Position numbers and translations under genes: made by a program. Shown piece by piece: positions 1 through 6,299 of a stretch of 11,053 nucleotides of DNA (positions are counted from its first letter, which is position 1; each line of letters starts with the position of its first letter). The notes under the pieces were generated by a model, which saw nothing but the letters and a program-made list of their open reading frames with translations, did no database searches and was not told the DNA's origin. The stretch is from CAVHXA01 sp963639765. Its GTDB lineage: Bacteria; Bacillota; Clostridia; Oscillospirales; Oscillospiraceae. The stretch lies in assembly GCA_963639765.1 (NCBI GenBank), contig CAVHXA010000062.1, positions 1 to 11,053 on the forward strand, in the 5' to 3' direction.

Positions 1-32
1 TCCATTGGAGGATATATTCCAGCGGTTTTGCT

Positions 33-263
33 TTATGTGATTATATTTGCTCGAATGCTACCATTGTTTCCTTTGGGTAACTGATAAAACGGCGTTTCCT
101 TTTTCTCCGCAAGCAGATTCTTCCGTTCCTTGGTCTTGTCCTTGATCTGTTGTACCAGACCGATATATCGTTCCAGTTCCGGGATGCTTATCTTGTCTGC
201 ACTGCCGCATTGTTGGACAAAATGCGTGTATCCGCAAAAATGTTCAACAGGAATCATGTGCAT
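33..263 (-). pseudogene. possible relaxase (mobilisation protein) fragment
   Basis: This open stretch of 76 codons has a charged, helical central part (PELERYIGLVQQIKDKTKER, then KNLLAEKKETPFYQLPK). It resembles the C-terminal coiled-coil segment of relaxase/mobilisation nucleases carried by Firmicutes conjugative elements. No catalytic His or Tyr motif is present, and the resemblance is lost after the QLPK stretch, so at most it is a remnant. No ribosome binding site decides the start. The next open reading is the AbiE operon on the other strand, and another conjugative-element remnant lies downstream of it, which fits a decayed mobile element. The assignment comes from memory of the family and is weak; an unrelated small protein or a chance frame remains possible. 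Confidence 0.3.
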
Positions 264-411
264 CTATCACTTGGGACGCAAACGTCCGAAGCTGTAGATG
301 AAACAATGGGTAATGCTACCACAAAAGAAAAAGTGTCAATACGGAGGCGTGTTCTCCCCGGAAAACGCACAGAATGAGAAGGGAGTTTTCGCACTGTTTT
401 TCTGAAAACGC

Positions 412-440
412 TTGATTTTCACCGGATAGTTGCACATAAT
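412..440 (+). promoter_or_regulatory. candidate promoter of abiE operon
   Basis: A TTGATT -35 box (412-417) and a CATAAT -10 box (435-440) are separated by 17 bp. Transcription would begin around 447, just ahead of the RBS GAGGTG (449-454), giving a very short leader. A loose inverted repeat lies upstream (GTTTTC at 385-390 and GAAAAC at 405-410). AbiEi antitoxins are known to repress their own operon by binding inverted repeats near the promoter, so that repeat is a candidate operator, by inference. Confidence 0.38.
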
Positions 441-459
441 AAGACTGCGAGGTGAAAAT

Positions 460-1041
460 ATGATAAAGACAACAGCAATGCTACTGGAAGAATTGAAGGG
501 ATACGGTTCTCCGAAGTCAAAGTTGGCGCGTATGGCGGAGCGGGGCGAATGCTTTCCCATTACAAGGGGGCTGTATGAAACTGACCGGAGCGTTCCTGCG
601 TACCTGCTTGCGGGCAGTATTTACGGACCTTCATACATTTCCTTTGAATATGCCCTCAGCCGCTACGGGCTGATTCCCGAGGCGGTATATGCCGTTACCT
701 GCGCCACCTTTGAAAAGAAAAAGAAAAAGAAGTACGAAACTCCCTTCGGAACCTTCACCTATCGGGATGTGCCGTCCGAGGCGTTCCCGCTGGGGATTCG
801 GCTCGTGCAGGAGGGCGATTATTTCTACCGAATCGCAGAACCGGAAAAGGCTCTGTGCGACCGGCTCTATACTATGCCGCCCGTACCGAACACACAGGAG
901 CTTTTCCGGCTGCTGACGGAGGATCTGCGGATTGAGGAATCGGAGATTGGGAAGCTGGACGGAAATAAGGTTTGCGAATACAGCGGAGCGTATCATTCCA
1001 CGAACGTAAAGAAGCTCTGCTCGCTTTTAAGGAGGCTTTGA
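460..1041 (+). CDS. abiEi: AbiEi family type IV antitoxin / transcriptional repressor
   Basis: This is the antitoxin half of an AbiE type IV toxin-antitoxin module, 193 aa. Residues 1 to about 45 form the winged-helix N-terminal domain (MLLEELKGYG, then ITRGLYET). The rest is the AbiEi C-terminal domain with PSYISFEYALSRYGLIPE and the characteristic EPEKALCDRLYT segment. In studied members the N-terminal domain represses the abiE promoter, and the C-terminal domain counters the toxin without binding it stably. The ATG at 460 is chosen because GAGGTG lies 5 nt upstream; an in-frame TTG at 430 has no such site. A lysine run (KKKKKK, from about 712) is encoded by a purine-rich tract and looks unusual but does not break the frame. 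The gene ends 1 nt before abiEii and carries the toxin RBS in its last codons. Confidence 0.91.
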   Translation: MIKTTAMLLEELKGYGSPKSKLARMAERGECFPITRGLYETDRSVPAYLLAGSIYGPSYISFEYALSRYGLIPEAVYAVTCATFEKKKKKKYETPFGTFTYRDVPSEAFPLGIRLVQEGDYFYRIAEPEKALCDRLYTMPPVPNTQELFRLLTEDLRIEESEIGKLDGNKVCEYSGAYHSTNVKKLCSLLRRL

Positions 1042-1042
1042 T

Positions 1043-1909
1043 ATGAGCGGTGCCATTGAACAGATGCTGAAAAGCTACCATGTAGAGAATATCTACGACA
1101 GAAAGAACGCCATGAAGGAAATCATGCAGGAGATCGTGCTCTGCGGCTTGTCCCGTGCGGGCTTCTTCAAAAAAGCGGCGTTCTACGGCGGAACCGCCCT
1201 GCGAATCTTCTACGGTCTCGACCGTTTCTCCGAGGATCTGGATTTTTCGCTGGAAGCGGAGGATTTGGACTTTGACCTGACCGCCTACTTTCCTGTGCTG
1301 GAGAAGGAAGTGAAAGCCTTTGGGCTGAATGTGGAGATTCAGGAAAAGGAAAAGACAAAAGAAAGCACCATCCGCTCCGCCTTTCTGAAGGGGAACACAA
1401 AGGAACATCTCCTGCTGTTCTACGCGGATGAAAAGGTGGCGGGAAGCGTGGCGAAGAATGAAGCGGTCAAGATTAAGTTCGAGGTGGACGTTAACCCGCC
1501 CGCCTTCGCCGCATTCGAGCACAAATACCGGCTGCTGCCCGTGCCGTATGAGGTGCGGCTGTACGATATGCCCTCCCTGTTCGCAGGAAAAATCCATGCG
1601 GTCATCTGCCGTGCGTGGCAGAGCCGCATCAAGGGCAGGGATCTTTACGACTATGTATTCTATCTTTCAAGGGGTGCGGCGGTCAATCAAAAACACCTTC
1701 GGGCACGATTGATTGATTCCGGGTACATTTCTGCCGATGCGGACTGTTCCTTGCCGAAAATCAAAGCGATGCTGGCGGAACGCTTCGACAGCATCGATTA
1801 TGCACAGGCAAGGCAGGATGTGGAGCCGTTCATTCACGATTCCTCCGTGCCGGATATCTGGAGCGCAGACTTTTTCAAACAAATCACGGAGGGACTGACT
1901 GCGGTATAG
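1043..1909 (+). CDS. abiEii: AbiEii nucleotidyltransferase toxin
   Basis: This is the toxin half of the AbiE module, 288 aa, full length for the family (formerly DUF1814). It belongs to the DNA polymerase beta-like nucleotidyltransferase fold. The catalytic signature is intact: YGGTALR at 48-54 followed by SEDLDF at 63-68, with D65 and D67 as likely metal ligands. A second acidic strand is KIKFEVDV (143-150). A third motif contains AGKIHAVICR (181-190) and KGRDLYD (197-203). Family members arrest growth and provide abortive phage infection; related toxins modify tRNA ends, but the target here cannot be read from sequence. The RBS AAGGAGG (1029-1035) lies inside the antitoxin gene 7 nt before the ATG, so the pair is translationally coupled. 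All key motifs are present, so the toxin is probably active. The same family occurs on conjugative elements, consistent with the remnants around it. Confidence 0.94.
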   Translation: MSGAIEQMLKSYHVENIYDRKNAMKEIMQEIVLCGLSRAGFFKKAAFYGGTALRIFYGLDRFSEDLDFSLEAEDLDFDLTAYFPVLEKEVKAFGLNVEIQEKEKTKESTIRSAFLKGNTKEHLLLFYADEKVAGSVAKNEAVKIKFEVDVNPPAFAAFEHKYRLLPVPYEVRLYDMPSLFAGKIHAVICRAWQSRIKGRDLYDYVFYLSRGAAVNQKHLRARLIDSGYISADADCSLPKIKAMLAERFDSIDYAQARQDVEPFIHDSSVPDIWSADFFKQITEGLTAV

Positions 1910-1919
1910 TTCCTTTCTT

Positions 1920-2159
1920 TACGGGTATGATGAGTTCAATGTAGGAGCGGCCTTCCAAAGCGCCGCCGCCGTCAGCATCTCCTACTTGCTCATGTCCCGC
2001 TGCGGGCTTGAAGCGGACGACCGCTTCGAGCATGAGGATTTCCTGAGCATCTTCGATTTCAACACCCCGGAAGCCGCCGCCGAGCTGGGTACGGCGGTGA
2101 GCAGGATCAACGGAGAGGTGCTGCGGCAGATCGAAGTCACCATCATGCATGATCAATGA
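1920..2159 (+). pseudogene. C-terminal remnant of a conjugative-element protein (ArdC/LtrC-like)
   Basis: Starting 10 nt after abiEii, an open frame without its own start reads YGYDEFNVGAAFQSAAAVS, then ISYLLMSRCGLEADDRFEHE, then DFLSIFDFNTPEAAAELGTA, and ends at a TGA at 2157-2159. The pattern of an ESVSYLxxxRCG-type helix, an acidic stretch and an FDFNTPE helix resembles the end of large ArdC/LtrC-type proteins on Firmicutes integrative conjugative elements. Only about 75 codons survive, with no ATG or RBS, so it is a broken gene. It ends exactly where the antisense methyltransferase fragment begins, marking a recombination junction. The family name is from memory and less certain than the conclusion that this is real, decayed coding sequence. 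Confidence 0.5.
2142..2153. repeat. 12-bp perfect palindrome at a gene-fragment junction
   Basis: ATCATGCATGAT is a perfect palindrome. It lies at the boundary between the plus-strand conjugative-element remnant, which stops at 2159, and the minus-strand methyltransferase remnant, whose recognisable coding ends near 2150-2165. It may mark the join, or be coincidental. Confidence 0.5.
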
Positions 2160-2309
2160 GCAGTTCCGTATTCTTACCAAACAGGTGATAGAGGAAGTCT
2201 TCGTTCTGATGAGAGCAAAGGGCAAGGCATTCATCTCCACATGTGCCACAGGGGAGAATCCGCCCTGCATAAAGCCTTCGGATAATCCACCGGCTCCCGC
2301 AAACAAAAG
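2150..2309 (-). pseudogene. N-terminal fragment of a DNA (cytosine-5) methyltransferase
   Basis: Read on the minus strand from 2309, the sequence gives LLFAGAGGLSEGFMQGGF, then SPVAHVEMNA, which is motif I and the following strand of C5-cytosine methyltransferases (SAM-binding FxGxGG, then the acidic residue that contacts SAM). About 37 codons match in one frame. After codon IRTK the family-like sequence (DFLYHLFGKNTELLIDHA) continues in another frame, so there is a frameshift near 2200. The usual first residues before LFAGAGG are lost, no start codon or RBS is visible, and the catalytic PC motif and target-recognition domain are missing altogether. It is therefore inactive. It probably once belonged to a restriction-modification or mobile-element set, like the neighbouring remnants. 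The motif is highly specific, so the family call is firm although the piece is short. Confidence 0.78.
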
Positions 2310-2324
2310 GTTGTGTCCGAATAA

Positions 2325-2579
2325 AGCGCCGATAAAAGATGCGGAACCTCAGACAAGACCCGGCAGGCCGCGGAAGATACATCGAATAGCGGCGATGGTA
2401 GTTTTGATGGTGGTAATTTTGACGGTATGCCATCTATGGGCAACTTTCCCGGCAGTTCCGGAAGCACGTCCTCGGCAGCATCCGCAGAGAATCTGATCCT
2501 GTACGGAGTATCTCTGCTGGTTCTCGCCGCAGCAATGCTATTTGCGGTTCTGTATCGCAGAAGACCGAGAAAAAGGTAA
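2325..2579 (+). pseudogene. C-terminal tail of a glycine-rich, membrane-anchored secreted protein
   Basis: This open frame has no start codon and ends with TAA at 2577-2579. It reads a low-complexity segment (GDGSFDGGNFDGMPSMGNF, then PGSSGSTSSAASAE), a single hydrophobic helix (NLILYGVSLLVLAAAMLFAV) and a positive tail (LYRRRPRKR). That is the architecture of the C-terminal anchor of secreted Clostridia proteins such as CotH-like or carbohydrate-binding-domain proteins, where a Gly/Met/Ser-rich linker precedes the membrane helix. The functional domains are gone. The glycine-methionine flavour recalls the repeat in the beta-helix gene at 6768-8675, but that one has no anchor. Which protein it came from cannot be decided. 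Confidence 0.6.
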
Positions 2580-2603
2580 ATGCATTTCTGCTTGAGTTTG
2601 TAA

Positions 2604-2632
2604 TTGACAGGCTATTGTTGCCATTATAAAAT
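2604..2632 (+). promoter_or_regulatory. candidate sigma-A promoter
   Basis: TTGACA (2604-2609) and TAAAAT (2627-2632) are separated by 17 bp in an AT-rich stretch. It lies about 70 bp before the LysR remnant and could still drive the downstream HD-domain gene. Confidence 0.48.
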
Positions 2633-2704
2633 CTGTTTATCCATGACGCAAACAGCAGAATGTTATTACTGTTATGATGCAATGTCGTTGTTGATGGAAA
2701 AATT

Positions 2705-2905
2705 GCGGACACAGCAAAGTGCGAAGCCGTTTTAGCCGCGGCAGAAACAGGCAGCTTGACCGCTGCTGCGGAGCGGCTGGGCTATACACAGTCCGGCATC
2801 ACAGGAATGTCGGGAAGTCTGGAAGACGAAGCGGGATTTCCGTTACTTATCCGAAGCAAAAGGGCATTTGGCTGATCGAAAACGGAGAAGCAATGCTCCC
2901 GCTGC
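2705..2905 (+). pseudogene. LysR-type regulator, N-terminal DNA-binding remnant with frameshift
   Basis: The frame beginning around 2705 reads DTAKCEAVLAAAETGSLTAA, then AERLGYTQSGIT, then LEDEAGFPLLIRSKR, a typical LysR winged-helix N-terminus (helix-turn-helix plus the start of the wing). It then stops at a TGA near 2874. The continuation of the same domain (GIWLIENGEAMLPLL) is found in another frame from about 2864, so one frameshift breaks the gene. After MLPLL the LysR similarity ends; the linker and effector-binding domain are missing. There is no clear start codon. The second frame runs without a stop into the HD-domain gene, suggesting the HD gene was joined to the LysR head by deletion. 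Confidence 0.76.
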
Positions 2906-2922
2906 TCAGTGAGAAAGAAAAA

Positions 2923-3372
2923 ATGAAAAAATATCAGGAAATGTATCAGATACTTTCGGATGTTCAGGCAGACCGCAATGTTCGAAAGATGAAAAAATAT
3001 ATGCAGCACGGGAATGTCTCTACCTATGAGCACTGTGAAAATGTGGCGAAACTAAGCTATAACATAGACCGACTGCTTTCTCTGCGGTCTGATCTTCGTG
3101 TGCTGCTGCTTGGCGCAATGCTCCACGATTTTTATCTTTACGACTGGCACAAAAAGGACCATGGAGCACATCGCCTGCATGGCTTCAGACACGCAAGGAC
3201 AGCCTGCTTAAACGCGAAAAAATTCTATCATGTTGACGAAAGAATCAGCCATGTCATATACTGCCATATGTGGCCGCTGAATCCGGAAAGGATTCCCATG
3301 TCGAGAGAAGCGTGGATCGTTTGTATTGCAGATAAGGCCGTCTCTTTTTATGAAACACTCTTCAGGAGATAA
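2923..3372 (+). CDS. HD-domain metal-dependent phosphohydrolase-like protein
   Basis: This encodes a 149-aa protein of the HD superfamily. From the ATG at 2923, the metal-ligand pattern is His37 (STYEHC), His68-Asp69 (GAMLHDFYLYDWH), further His residues around 83-90 (HRLHGFRHA), His110 and His115 (SHVIYCHMWPLNP), and Asp137 (CIADKAVS). All ligands expected for a working HD domain are present. Such proteins hydrolyse phosphate esters or nucleotides; the substrate is unknown. The HD similarity begins around residue 8. No strong RBS precedes 2923. An in-frame ATG at 2893 has GGAG at 2884-2887 but would add LysR-derived residues, so the start is uncertain. It may be expressed from the promoter at 2604-2632. 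No operon partner follows; a hairpin-rich intergenic block starts right after the stop. Confidence 0.78.
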   Translation: MKKYQEMYQILSDVQADRNVRKMKKYMQHGNVSTYEHCENVAKLSYNIDRLLSLRSDLRVLLLGAMLHDFYLYDWHKKDHGAHRLHGFRHARTACLNAKKFYHVDERISHVIYCHMWPLNPERIPMSREAWIVCIADKAVSFYETLFRR

Positions 3373-3435
3373 TTTCAACCGTCACGAGAGAAAGGCTTCC
3401 GGCCGTCGGGAAAATGGTCCCCGCCGCTTTCAGGG

Positions 3436-3692
3436 GCCCGAACCGCTTCGCTTTCGTTCGGGCTCCGGAATTTTGCGGTCGGCTGCAGCGCACTCGCTGC
3501 GCTCGCACGTTTGCCGCCCGGGCAGGATTTTTGCCGACGTACACGCCGCAGTCAAAAATGATTCGAATTTCTTTGCGCCGGACGGCGCAAACTCTGCGAG
3601 GTACCCCGCCCCCTGACCCCCTCCCGGCGGGAGGGGGTTTTTTTAAAAGCCCTGCGGGGCTTTGCCTCCCTCCGGGAGGAGCGGGGTTCCCC
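3436..3692. repeat. cluster of GC-rich hairpins in the HD-SBP intergenic region
   Basis: The interval 3373-3859 holds no credible gene. It contains a series of perfect inverted repeats. GCCCGAAC/GTTCGGGC occupies 3436-3463. GCAGCG/CGCTGC occupies 3485-3500. TTTGCGCC/GGCGCAAA with a 4-nt loop occupies 3572-3591. The terminator stem is at 3617-3637. AAAGCCC/GGGCTTT occupies 3646-3663. CCTCCC/GGGAGG occupies 3665-3679. GGGG/CCCC with a 2-nt loop occupies 3683-3692. Their density and high GC compared with the flanking AT-rich promoter suggest a repetitive extragenic element of the kind common in Faecalibacterium-type genomes, rather than chance. Apparent open frames across it are GC-driven shadows. 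Confidence 0.65.
3617..3644 (+). terminator. strong rho-independent terminator
   Basis: A 9-bp perfect GC stem (CCCCCTCCC, loop GGC, GGGAGGGGG) is followed directly by seven T residues (3638-3644). It ends transcription coming from the HD-domain gene or from further upstream, and insulates the solute-binding protein promoter. Confidence 0.82.
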
Positions 3693-3859
3693 AAAGGCAG
3701 GGCCTGCGGCCTTGCACCCGCTTGGGACGGATCGGGACCGTTCCACGGGGACATCTTCCGAAAGAGGCAACCCCCGGTCCATCCGGAGAAGGAGTACGGC
3801 CGCCTCCACAAATATGACAAAAGTGTGAAGTAAAATAGAAGAATTCACGAAGATTTCTG

Positions 3860-3889
3860 TTGACATCACGATAAAAGGAGTGCTATACT
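3860..3889 (+). promoter_or_regulatory. promoter of the solute-binding lipoprotein gene
   Basis: A consensus TTGACA (3860-3865) and TATACT (3884-3889) stand 18 bp apart. A short dyad, TATAC-TC-GTATA (3884-3895), overlaps the -10 box and start region and includes the palindrome CGTATACG (3890-3897), a possible operator. Transcription from about 3896 leaves a leader of about 68 nt. Confidence 0.75.
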
Positions 3890-3963
3890 CGTATACGAAG
3901 CATTTGCATGCAAACGAAGAGCACCGTTTTCACAAACACAAAGGAGAAAGGAACAACCAAACC

Positions 3964-5766
3964 ATGAAAAAGAGATTGACTGCTCTGCTGCTGGTTGCGG
4001 TACTTTGCCTGTGTCTGGCAGGCTGCGCACAGAAAACAACCCAGTCTGAGGCTGCCCCCACAGAGGCTGCTGCCCCCACAGAAGCTGCTGCTCCGGCAGA
4101 AGAGCCCGCTCAGGCCGAAGTTGAGGAAACCGAAGTTCCGGCCGAAGCCGGGAAAACCGAAGAGCCTGCCGAGGCCACCGAGCCCGCAGAGGAAGAACAG
4201 CCGGTTGAGCTCGAGGGCCTTAACAGCGCCGAACGCGCCGCAATTTTCGAGGCACAATACGGGCCGGTTTCCCTGCCGCTGGCGGATAGTGAAACCATCA
4301 CCATATGGGCCGGGCTCGACCCCCGTACCGTTGAAATTGTAGGCACAAACAAGCCCGAGGATGTGTATATGCTCTATGGAAATGTTGAAGAACAGACGGG
4401 CATTCACATCGAGATAACGGGCGTCCCTGCGATGGCACAGTCCGAAAAATTCGATCTCATGATAGCCGCCGGCGATTATTGCGACTGGATCTATCAGTGC
4501 GGCGGCCTGTACAATGGCGGCATTCTGCAGGCACTGACCGACGAGGTTGTGATCGACATCTACGACCTCATCCGGGACGAGGCACCCATTGCCTTCAACA
4601 CCATGATGTCCTACGACGATGTTCTGTTTGAGTATATTCAGGCTGACGGAACCATGGGCTCCGTGCCGCTTCTGTATAAAGAAGCCGGAACCGAAAACGG
4701 CGGTCATGTTGTTCGCGGTGACTGGATGACCGAGGCCGGGATCGAGGATATAACCAGCATCGATGCATTCCACGAATATGCACTGGCAGCCTATCAAAAT
4801 CATGGCGGTCAGATTTTCAGCGGGAACCAGGCCCTGGGCATGGAGATTCTGACCAATGCCATGGGTTGGAGCTCCGGCATGTATCAAAATGACGAAACGC
4901 ACGAGGTAATCTACGGCTGGTTCCAGGATGCAGGCTATGATTTTATCGAAACCTGTCGGCAGTGGTATGCCGAGGGACTGATGTATGAGAGCTTCTTTAA
5001 TGTAGACAACGCCGAATACCAGAAGGACTTCGGCTCAGGCAAATGCTCCATGTGTCAGGTCAACGGGCCAAGCGGCATCAGTGAGCTGTATAACTGGGCG
5101 CCCGGCGGCAAGGACAGCATCGAGATCAGGCCCATCGGCGCACTCGGCATGCACGACGGCGATGAGCCCCTGATGAGCAGGCAGGACACCATCATCAAAG
5201 AAGAATCCATGGCCTGGTCGTGCGACAACCCCCATCCGGAGCTGTGCGCGCAGCTGCTCAACTGGCTGTATACCGAGCAGGGCCAGCTGACCTATAACTA
5301 CGGCAAAGAGGGCGTAACCTTCGAATACGACGCCGAGGGCAGCCCGCAGTTTACAGACATGGTTCTGAACAATCCAAACGGCTGGTCCGAAACACAGGCT
5401 CTGATCCTGTGCACCAACGGCTCGCTGCCCAGCATCCACGACATGTCCAAAACCTACTACGATTTTGAGCAGGTTCAGTGGGACGCCATGGAGCTTTTCA
5501 AGGGCCTTGGAATCAACCGCGGGAACATTCCCCAGGCGGCCAGCAGCCTGATGACCACCGAGCAGTCTCAGATTATCAACAGCATCCAAAGCGATATCGA
5601 CACCTACACCGAAGAAACCATCTATGGCTGGGTCTGCGGCACACAGCCCTTCGACCGTGACATTTATGCCGACTTCCAGAGTACGCTTGAGAGCATGGAC
5701 GTTCAGACCATCATCGACATCAACCAGGAGCTTCTGGATGCCTACTATGCCCGGCTGGCAGAATAA
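3964..5766 (+). CDS. extracellular solute-binding lipoprotein of an ABC transporter (family 1-like)
   Basis: This 600-aa protein begins with a lipoprotein signal peptide: MKKR, a hydrophobic core, and lipobox LAGC with Cys21 as lipidation site. An Ala/Glu/Pro/Thr-rich linker (about 22-86) tethers the binding domain to the membrane. The rest looks like a large family 1 carbohydrate-type solute-binding protein, with the early strand TITIWAGL, an EEQTGIHIEITGV segment, DLMIAAGDYCDWI, VVRGDWMTEAG and an aromatic-rich body. The ligand is probably an oligosaccharide or similar compound, but no residue fixes it. The ATG at 3964 follows the purine-rich AAGGAGAAAGGAAC (3941-3954), with long spacing; the frame is open further upstream, but those codons overlap the promoter. 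No permease or ATPase gene is nearby, so it is an orphan. Nine Cys besides the lipidated one are unusual for an exported protein. Confidence 0.9.
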   Translation: MKKRLTALLLVAVLCLCLAGCAQKTTQSEAAPTEAAAPTEAAAPAEEPAQAEVEETEVPAEAGKTEEPAEATEPAEEEQPVELEGLNSAERAAIFEAQYGPVSLPLADSETITIWAGLDPRTVEIVGTNKPEDVYMLYGNVEEQTGIHIEITGVPAMAQSEKFDLMIAAGDYCDWIYQCGGLYNGGILQALTDEVVIDIYDLIRDEAPIAFNTMMSYDDVLFEYIQADGTMGSVPLLYKEAGTENGGHVVRGDWMTEAGIEDITSIDAFHEYALAAYQNHGGQIFSGNQALGMEILTNAMGWSSGMYQNDETHEVIYGWFQDAGYDFIETCRQWYAEGLMYESFFNVDNAEYQKDFGSGKCSMCQVNGPSGISELYNWAPGGKDSIEIRPIGALGMHDGDEPLMSRQDTIIKEESMAWSCDNPHPELCAQLLNWLYTEQGQLTYNYGKEGVTFEYDAEGSPQFTDMVLNNPNGWSETQALILCTNGSLPSIHDMSKTYYDFEQVQWDAMELFKGLGINRGNIPQAASSLMTTEQSQIINSIQSDIDTYTEETIYGWVCGTQPFDRDIYADFQSTLESMDVQTIIDINQELLDAYYARLAE

Positions 5767-5822
5767 ATCGGACCCATGCGCAGGCGGTTTTGCCCACTTC
5801 GGGCCCGCAAGGTTTTATACTC

Positions 5823-6228
5823 TGCGGCCATTGAAATAACCAGCGAAATCTGTGCAAGGAGGCTGGTGAGTCCCAGCACAAGGAACCTGGGGATCAGCTT
5901 TCCGTTCAGCCGGAAGCTACCCTTTTCCGGTGTAATGACCTTCATGTGCTGCAGGTACCGGATGGAGAGCGCCGCCGTAAGTACCTGACCAACCACAGCA
6001 GCCGTCACCGATAAACACGGCGATGCCGAGTGCCACAACGGTCAGAGGGAAAACCACGGTGTTGGCCGCGTTGCCATAGGAGCCGAGGTAGCTTGCGTTT
6101 GCAATAAAAATCTGGTCAACGATGTTATAGAGCGCACCTACCAACAGCGAAATAATACAGGGGACAGCGTACTGCCGCATGAGCCTTTCGATACGCTCTG
6201 CCACCAAAAGCTGATTTCCGGCATCCAT
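5823..6228 (-). pseudogene. MATE-family efflux transporter, internally deleted and truncated
   Basis: On the minus strand from ATG 6228 the first ~77 codons match a MATE multidrug/Na+ antiporter N-terminus: RIERLMRQYAVPCIISLLVG, then ALYNIVDQIFI, GNAANTVVFPLTV, ALGIAVFIGDGC. Around 5990-6003 the match jumps, in a different frame, to a middle part of MATE proteins: VVGQVLTAALSIRYLQHMK, then GKLIPRFLVLGLTSLLAQIS, LVISMA, ending near 5823. Roughly the region between the early helices and the mid-protein is missing, and the C-terminal half is gone. A full MATE protein is about 450 aa, so this cannot work. The RBS (AGGTGA, 6235-6240) and leader hairpin are intact. The remnant converges with the solute-binding gene, whose stop is only about 55 bp away. 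Confidence 0.86.
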
Positions 6229-6245
6229 CTCTATTCACCTTTCCT

Positions 6246-6299
6246 TTCAAAAAATAAGAAATGCGTAAATCCAGAAGCAATCTGGATTTACGCATTTCT
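6246..6299 (-). terminator. perfect 19-bp hairpin with T-run in the MATE leader (attenuator-like)
   Basis: Arms 6257-6275 and 6281-6299 are exact reverse complements around a 5-nt loop (AGCAA). Read on the minus strand, the stem is followed by TATTTTTT, so it has the form of an intrinsic terminator, yet it lies only about 15-20 nt before the RBS of the MATE relic. It may be a leader attenuator or the end of a lost upstream minus-strand gene. A half-copy (GGATTTACGCA) recurs at 6383-6393. Confidence 0.62.

Noticed and set aside
872..1597. Minus-strand open frame of 241 codons across abiEi and abiEii
   Set aside because: It is a shadow of two intact genes with clear family motifs on the plus strand.
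2149..2496. Plus-strand open frame of 115 codons
   Set aside because: It overlaps the antisense methyltransferase head and the glycine-rich tail in a different frame. Its composition is Pro/Arg-rich, it has no RBS, and both overlapped frames have real protein similarity.
3414..3833. Plus-strand open frame of 139 codons in the hairpin block
   Set aside because: It runs through the terminator and the hairpins, its composition is driven by GC-rich repeats, and it has no RBS.
3883..4902. Minus-strand open frame of 339 codons
   Set aside because: It is a shadow of the solute-binding protein gene: low-complexity Gly/Phe/Leu runs mirror the Ala/Glu/Pro linker, and it has no RBS or recognisable domain.
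5767..5822. Terminator for the solute-binding protein gene
   Set aside because: Only a 4-bp GCCC/GGGC stem without an adjacent T-run is visible, too weak to call.
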